Of a stretch of 12,675 nt of DNA, positions 9,299-12,675 are shown one piece after another. The translations under genes and the position numbers were made by a program. Under the pieces are notes generated by a model that saw nothing but the letters and a program-made list of their open reading frames with translations, was not told the DNA's origin and did not search any database. Positions within the stretch are counted from its first letter, which is position 1; every line of letters starts with the position of its first letter. Source of the stretch: Auxenochlorella pyrenoidosa (lineage: Eukaryota > Chlorophyta > Trebouxiophyceae > Chlorellales > Chlorellaceae); assembly GCA_001430745.1 (NCBI GenBank), contig KQ481950.1, positions 985,414-998,088 on the forward strand, written 5' to 3'.

Positions 9299-10733
9299 AT
9301 GCCGCAGACCTGGCTTGTTGTCTGCTGCCACTCCTGCGGGAAGTTCCAGGTCGATCAGGAGAAGAAGGCCAAAAAGAGAGTAAATCCCAGCGCTTCTCCT
9401 GTTGACTGTCGCCGCCTGTCGCCGCCTGCGCCGCCTCTGCTCCTGCCGCCTCCACCGCCATGCAAGCCTGAAGTGCCCTTGCCATTGAAGCCAGTCCCTT
9501 ATCATCCGCCTGCACAATCAAAGCCCTCAACCACGCTTCCACAGCATCGTGCTGCAGGTGGCAGTGCAAGGTGTGCGGCGAGAAGCAGTCACTGCAGCGC
9601 ATTTATGCCCGCTCGCACAGCGCCAAGGATTGCCGGCTGGTGAGCACTCTGCTCTGTGCCTGGTGTCAGCCTGTGACTGCAACATGTTGTGCTTGCATGC
9701 AGAGCCAAGTGCTGACCTCCCATGGCTGCGCCCTGCTCACTCCTTTACAGGTCACTCAGCAGTACAACAGTGCACGCGGCCAGATCGAGGACAAGGATGC
9801 TCACCGTGCACTGCAGCAGGCATATGCAGAGGCAGAGTGTGGTGACTACGAGAGTGGAGGCGAGGACGAGCAGCAGCAGCGACAGGAGCACCTGGGGCAG
9901 CTTGCGGACGCGGCGCGCCCTGGGCGCTGGCTAGAGTATGCACAGGAGGGGGAGGTGGGTGCTGGGTGCTTGAGCTTCTACTGGGGTGCTGGTGCACAGC
10001 TGGGTGCTGGCGCCTACCTTAAGCTGTGCAAACCTGCATGCTCGCTTGCTTCCTCCCCCTGCCATGTCATGCCTGCTTGCATTGCCGGGCCTCTGTTGTT
10101 GCCCCTAGCTGCCTCTGCCTGCAGCGATGACATCACACCCTTTGCCCTCCGGCCTCTCTGCAGGATGACGATGTCGGATGCACGGTGGCGGTGCCAGAGC
10201 GCGTTGTGAAGCACAAGCGCGGCGGCGGTGCCAGCACTGGGGAGCTGGCTGGCGGCGGCAAGCGGCGGCGCCAGCAGGAGCAGGAACCTGGGTGGGGCAG
10301 GGAGGAGACCACAGGAGTTGCAGCAGGGTGGCCTGCCACTGATCAGCAGCAGCAACAGCAGCCGCCGCAGCGCCCACTTAGCAGCAAGAATGGGGCAGGG
10401 CTCGCAGTGCCAGCAAGGCATGGCCACGGCTGGCAGGTTGCGCAGCAGCAGCTGAGCTGTGCGCAAGGGGACCGGCAGCAACATTGGCAGCAGCAGGGTT
10501 GGGACTGGCCAGTCCAGGGGGCGCAGCAGGCGCAGCAGCAGACCCAGCAGGCACATCAACATTGGCAGCAGCAGAGCGGGCAGCCCATGGTTCTGCATGC
10601 TGCGCCGCAGCCACAGCAGCCCCAACGGCAGGGCCTCCAGCAGAAGCCAGCCGCAGGGCAGCAGTTCCTGCAGGCGCCGCCAGCTGCAGCCGTTAGCAGG
10701 TGGGGCAACTTTGTGGAGGAGGACGACTGGTGA
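9299..10733 (+). CDS. MRNIP: MRNIP-like protein (UPF0544 zinc-ribbon family)
   Basis: Four exons: 9299-9379, 9558-9639, 9751-9954, 10164-10733; about 311 residues. The start reads MPQTWLVVCCHSCGKFQVDQ, then EKKAKK, then WQCKVCGEKQSLQRIYA: two C-x2-C pairs forming a small zinc ribbon, with the family's conserved W-x-C-x2-C-x-x-KQS pattern. It continues with AKDCRL, VTQQYNSARGQ and a GRWLEYAQEGE motif. In animals MRNIP (MRN complex-interacting protein) binds MRE11-RAD50-NBS1 and supports double-strand-break signalling and fork protection; that role in an alga is inference. After a basic HKR stretch the last exon encodes about 190 residues rich in Gln, Pro and Trp, and the protein ends SRWGNFVEEDDW. 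The RWxx[YF]xxE-type motif thus occurs twice. The intron 9380-9557 is odd: the GT donor after AAGAGA leaves phase 0, but the acceptor giving the conserved W needs phase 2. Splicing to the next AG (9564) is in frame but removes the W. Confidence 0.82.
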
Positions 10734-10824
10734 GGGGTTCTTCACCCAAACGAGGATTGGCGGCCTCTCACCCATGCCTTCTGTGTCCTCAGCATGCCCG
10801 CCTGCCGATCCTCTCCTGACTGGC

Positions 10825-10829
10825 TGTAA
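10825..10829 (+). terminator. TGTAA poly(A) signal of the MRNIP-like gene
   Basis: TGTAA on the plus strand 91 bases after the stop codon at 10731-10733, a normal 3' untranslated length for a chlorophyte gene. It is the left arm of the palindrome 10825-10844. Confidence 0.65.
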
Positions 10830-10839
10830 GCTGCAAGCC

Positions 10840-10844
10840 TTACA
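10840..10844 (-). terminator. TGTAA poly(A) signal on the minus strand
   Basis: TGTAA on the minus strand, 308 bases past the stop at 11155-11153 of the KEN/D-box gene. It is the only minus-strand copy between that stop and the MRNIP-like gene, and forms the right arm of the palindrome 10825-10844. Confidence 0.5.
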
Positions 10845-11152
10845 TTGCAAAGAGGGGGAACAGCCGTGGAGCAAGGCAGACAAGGGGAGGCAAGGCGAGG
10901 GGCATAAAGCCAGAATGCATGGCAACCAGAGCAGGAAGGCAGCAGGAAGCAGTGGAGAGCATGGCGGGACAGAGCAGTCTGGCAAGTGCAAGTTGTTGTC
11001 GTGTGCAAGCAGAGCAAAGGGGAACAAAGAATGTGCGAAGAGATTTAATCAAAAACTCTCAGCAGCAGGGACATGCATGGCGGCTTATGCATGCATGCAC
11101 ACGTGACGGCTCTGCTACTGGTGCAACATCTCAACTGGCTGTCCAGCGCCCA

Positions 11153-11722
11153 TCAGCGCATGGCGCGCAGCGCCTGCCGTTTGGCCGCCTGCCGCTTGGC
11201 CACTGCTGCTGCTTCTAGAGCGGCCGCTGCCGCCGCTGCTGCCTCTTGGCCGCACGTGGATGGAACGGCTGCAAGCCCAAAGGGGCTGCCAAGGGCACCG
11301 ATGGCGATGCTCTTGGATGCAGCTGCGTAGTGGTGCGTCACATCAGCCAGCGGACGCCGCGTGAAGTGCTGCTTCTGGATCTCCTTGTCCTTGCCGCTGC
11401 TAACCGTAGGCAGCAGAATGGGAGCGCCTGGCGGTGTGCCAGAAGGCATGACTGCGGGTCATGAGGAAGGGGCACAAGTGGCAGTCGATGGTGAGCAGCT
11501 GTGCTTGCTTTCCCTCACGCTAGCCGGCACCGCTGCAGGCTTCGAATCCAAGCCAAGCAGGGAATTTGTTGTTCTCCTGAGACCTAGATACAAGGCTGTC
11601 TTCTCACAGTTTTCTTTGTCTTCCACTATCCGGGGACCCGCCGCTAGCTTGGCAGAGGCGGGCCCGCTGCAGGCTGCAGCTACAGCCGGCGGGGTGGCGG
11701 CGTATACCATAAGCTCCTGCAT
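11153..11722 (-). CDS. Small protein with KEN box and D-box; securin/PATRONUS-like candidate
   Basis: I do not recognise a full-length family. Two coding segments are visible on the minus strand. The first, 11722 to about 11519, starts with ATG (an in-frame TGA lies two codons before it), carries IVEDKENCEK with a KEN box at residues 36-38, and ends at a GTGAGG donor. The second, about 11451-11153, reads GKDKEIQKQHF then TRRPLADVTHHYAAAS, and ends in an Ala-rich, Lys/Arg-containing helix with stop TGA. RRPLADVTH resembles the destruction box of plant PATRONUS (RKALNDITN) and mitotic cyclins; KEN box then D-box is the order in animal securin. Such proteins are destroyed by APC/C and restrain separase. 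Total length would be 150-190 residues. The join is unsettled: the GTGAGG donor is phase 0, the acceptor at 11452 needs phase 1; an alternative donor at 11583 (GTCTCA) fits. A 207-codon open frame on the opposite strand is considered a shadow. Confidence 0.45.
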
Positions 11723-12310
11723 GACTCAGTCGCTCTGTATCGGATCTCCGTCTCCTGTATTCACGATAGGGCCAGGGAGGAGGCCAAACAGCTTTGGTTT
11801 TCGAACCAGCAGTTGGAGCCAGGTCGAGTCACAGGCGCGGCCGGCGTTCTGCAGCTGCTTGCTACCTCCACCGAGTCGCCAATCTGTCGCACTCACCTTT
11901 TTAGAATCGATGCAGGGCAAAAGCGCGGCCGCTGCGGCTTGTCAGCCAAACTTTCGTGCTGCCTTCAAGGGGGCCGTCTGCTGACGCTTGAGACCGCTGT
12001 TAGCGGCTTGAGGGGGCGATGGCGGGCTGGATGGGCGAAACCTGCAGAGAAATGTCTACCGGGAGGCGCGGAACGCTCAAAATCAACCGACTGTGCTGTG
12101 CGCGACGTGACTGCCGCCAGAGCCCACCGCCTTCCACTTTCCACCCTTCTGCCCTGGGCCCGTCTGGCCTTGATCAATCATCCTGCCCTCGCTTTAACCG
12201 AAATTATGTAAAAAAGCAGACAATGGCTCAGCTGGCAGCGCTTGAAAGGCACCCCTTTGCTCAGCGCTCCATCGTTACACGTCGGGTGAAGGCAACGCCA
12301 TCGGCAGCAG
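11723..12310. other. Upstream region of the KEN/D-box gene; possible 5' untranslated exon
   Basis: This 588-bp stretch separates the KEN/D-box gene from the GCFC-type gene. A strong minus-strand splice donor, AAAAAG followed by GTGAGT, sits at 11896-11895. The exon before it has stops or lacks ATG in all frames, so it may be a non-coding first exon. A minus-strand TTTCGCCC (12040-12033) fits the degenerate E2F consensus WTTSSCSS, which is expected by chance fairly often at this length. A plus-strand TGTAA at 12207-12211 has no gene I can attach to it. Confidence 0.4.
12275..12279 (-). terminator. TGTAA poly(A) signal of the GCFC-type gene
   Basis: TGTAA on the minus strand 31 bases beyond the TAG stop at 12313-12311. 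Position and strand fit the 3' end of the gene entering from the right edge. Confidence 0.6.
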
Positions 12311-12675
12311 CTACAGCACCCCGTACGCCTTGGCCAGCTTGTTGGCCTTGGCCGCGTCCCCAAGCTTGTGCAGCGCAGCCGCCACATGACGCGCCGCCTG
12401 CGCCTGCAAGCCGCCGCCGTCGCTGCCGGGCGCCTGCGCCTCGAGCACTCGAGCCAGCGCCGAGAGCAGCTCCAGGATGGCCTCCCCTCCACGAGGGGGG
12501 GGCGCCGAGGGGCGGAACCAGTCGGCGGGCAGGGCGTCCACGATGCGCGACACTCGGTCGGCCGCCAGCGGAGGGTCCCCCGCCGCGGCGCGAGCATACG
12601 GCAGCAGCCGCGCCGCCACAAGCTTGTCGAGGGCCAGCCGCTGCAGCGCCGCGCGCGGCAGGCTGCCGTCAAAGG
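12311..12675 (-). CDS. GCFC-domain protein C-terminus, ILP1/PAXBP1/GCFC2-like (partial)
   Basis: The last 120 codons of a gene entering from the right edge, open throughout and ending with TAG at 12313-12311. The product reads LPRAALQRLALDKLVAARLL, PYARAAAGDP, RVSRIVDALPADWF, a proline-rich turn, ILELLSALARVLEAQ, and finally AARHVAAALHKLGDAAKANK and LAKAYGVL. The order (L-x-L-x-K-L-x-x-x-x-L-L-P, then R-x-x-R-I-V-x-x-L-x-x-x-W, then two helices and a closing A-x-x-Y/F-x-L) matches, from memory, the C-terminal end of plant ILP1 and animal PAXBP1/GCFC2. Those proteins are linked to the intron-lariat spliceosome and its disassembly factors (NTR1/TFIP11). The start lies outside the window. Without alignment this remains a good but unproven call; a generic helical-repeat protein is the alternative. 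Confidence 0.58.
   Translation of the reverse strand, partial: FDGSLPRAALQRLALDKLVAARLLPYARAAAGDPPLAADRVSRIVDALPADWFRPSAPPPRGGEAILELLSALARVLEAQAPGSDGGGLQAQAARHVAAALHKLGDAAKANKLAKAYGVL

Larger units (their letters stand above)
10734..11152. other. Intergenic region between two convergent genes
   Basis: This 419-bp stretch lies between the MRNIP-like stop and the stop of the KEN/D-box gene, and would hold both 3' untranslated regions. It contains the two facing TGTAA signals listed separately and a GCATGCATGCA-type simple sequence near 11087-11100. No gene is supported. Confidence 0.6.

Noticed and set aside
11540..11560. tRNA-like TTCGAATCC (T-arm-like) and GGTTCGAAAACC near 11800
   Set aside because: No cloverleaf, acceptor stem or A box can be paired around either; the second is a 4-base-loop hairpin, not a T-arm.
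11361..11984. 207-codon plus-strand open frame opposite the KEN/D-box gene
   Set aside because: No recognisable motif, mixed hydrophobic/Cys composition unlike neighbours, and no poly(A) signal soon after its stop. Long antisense frames are common in GC-rich DNA. The facing TGTAA pair at 10825-10844 favours a minus-strand gene here.
1..12675. CRISPR array, transposon, prophage or biosynthetic operon
   Set aside because: Genes are intron-split and monocistronic, no spaced direct repeats, terminal inverted repeats or transposase motifs are seen.

Overview
This window looks like nuclear DNA of a GC-rich green alga, most likely a Chlorella-like trebouxiophyte. The protein-coding genes are broken into many short exons by introns of about 110-310 bp. 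Splice sites are mostly GT-AG with two likely GC-AG introns. The chlorophyte poly(A) signal TGTAA lies just downstream of several genes. All products are eukaryotic families. The species call is inference; the exon structure was read from splice motifs, reading phase and remembered family motifs, without alignment or transcripts.

Layout, left to right. (1) 1-1518, minus: 5' part of a gene for a voltage-gated-like cation channel of the KCNH/HCN (cyclic-nucleotide-gated-related) type. Only the N-terminal region, S1, S2 and the following loop are inside; the gene leaves at the left edge. (2) 1519-2717: about 1.2 kb with no confident gene, between divergent genes, with a perfect TGACGTCA palindrome near its right end. 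(3) 2718-6041, plus: nine-exon gene for a membrane protein with a signal peptide, a TPM (YgcG/TLP18.3/MOLO-1-type) domain, one transmembrane helix, a RING finger split by a roughly 130-residue low-complexity insert, and a Gly-rich tail ending in GSW; a probable membrane-anchored E3 ubiquitin ligase. (4) 6349-9112, minus: seven-exon gene for a type II membrane GT4-type glycosyltransferase, tail-to-tail with gene 3. (5) 9299-10733, plus: four-exon gene for an MRNIP-like protein (UPF0544 zinc-ribbon family), head-to-head with the glycosyltransferase across 186 bp. (6) 11153-11722, minus: a small unrecognised gene model with a KEN box followed by a PATRONUS/securin-like D-box, converging on gene 5 over a palindromic, apparently two-way TGTAA poly(A) element. 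(7) 12311-12675, minus: C-terminal end of a GCFC-domain protein (ILP1/PAXBP1/GCFC2-like, spliceosome-associated), running off the right edge.

The genes do not form one pathway. The most interesting points are the TPM-TM-RING protein with its split RING, the candidate anaphase-inhibitor-like gene, the bidirectional poly(A) palindrome, and two splice junctions (genes 3 and 5) where the best protein model and the DNA disagree by exactly one base next to homopolymers.
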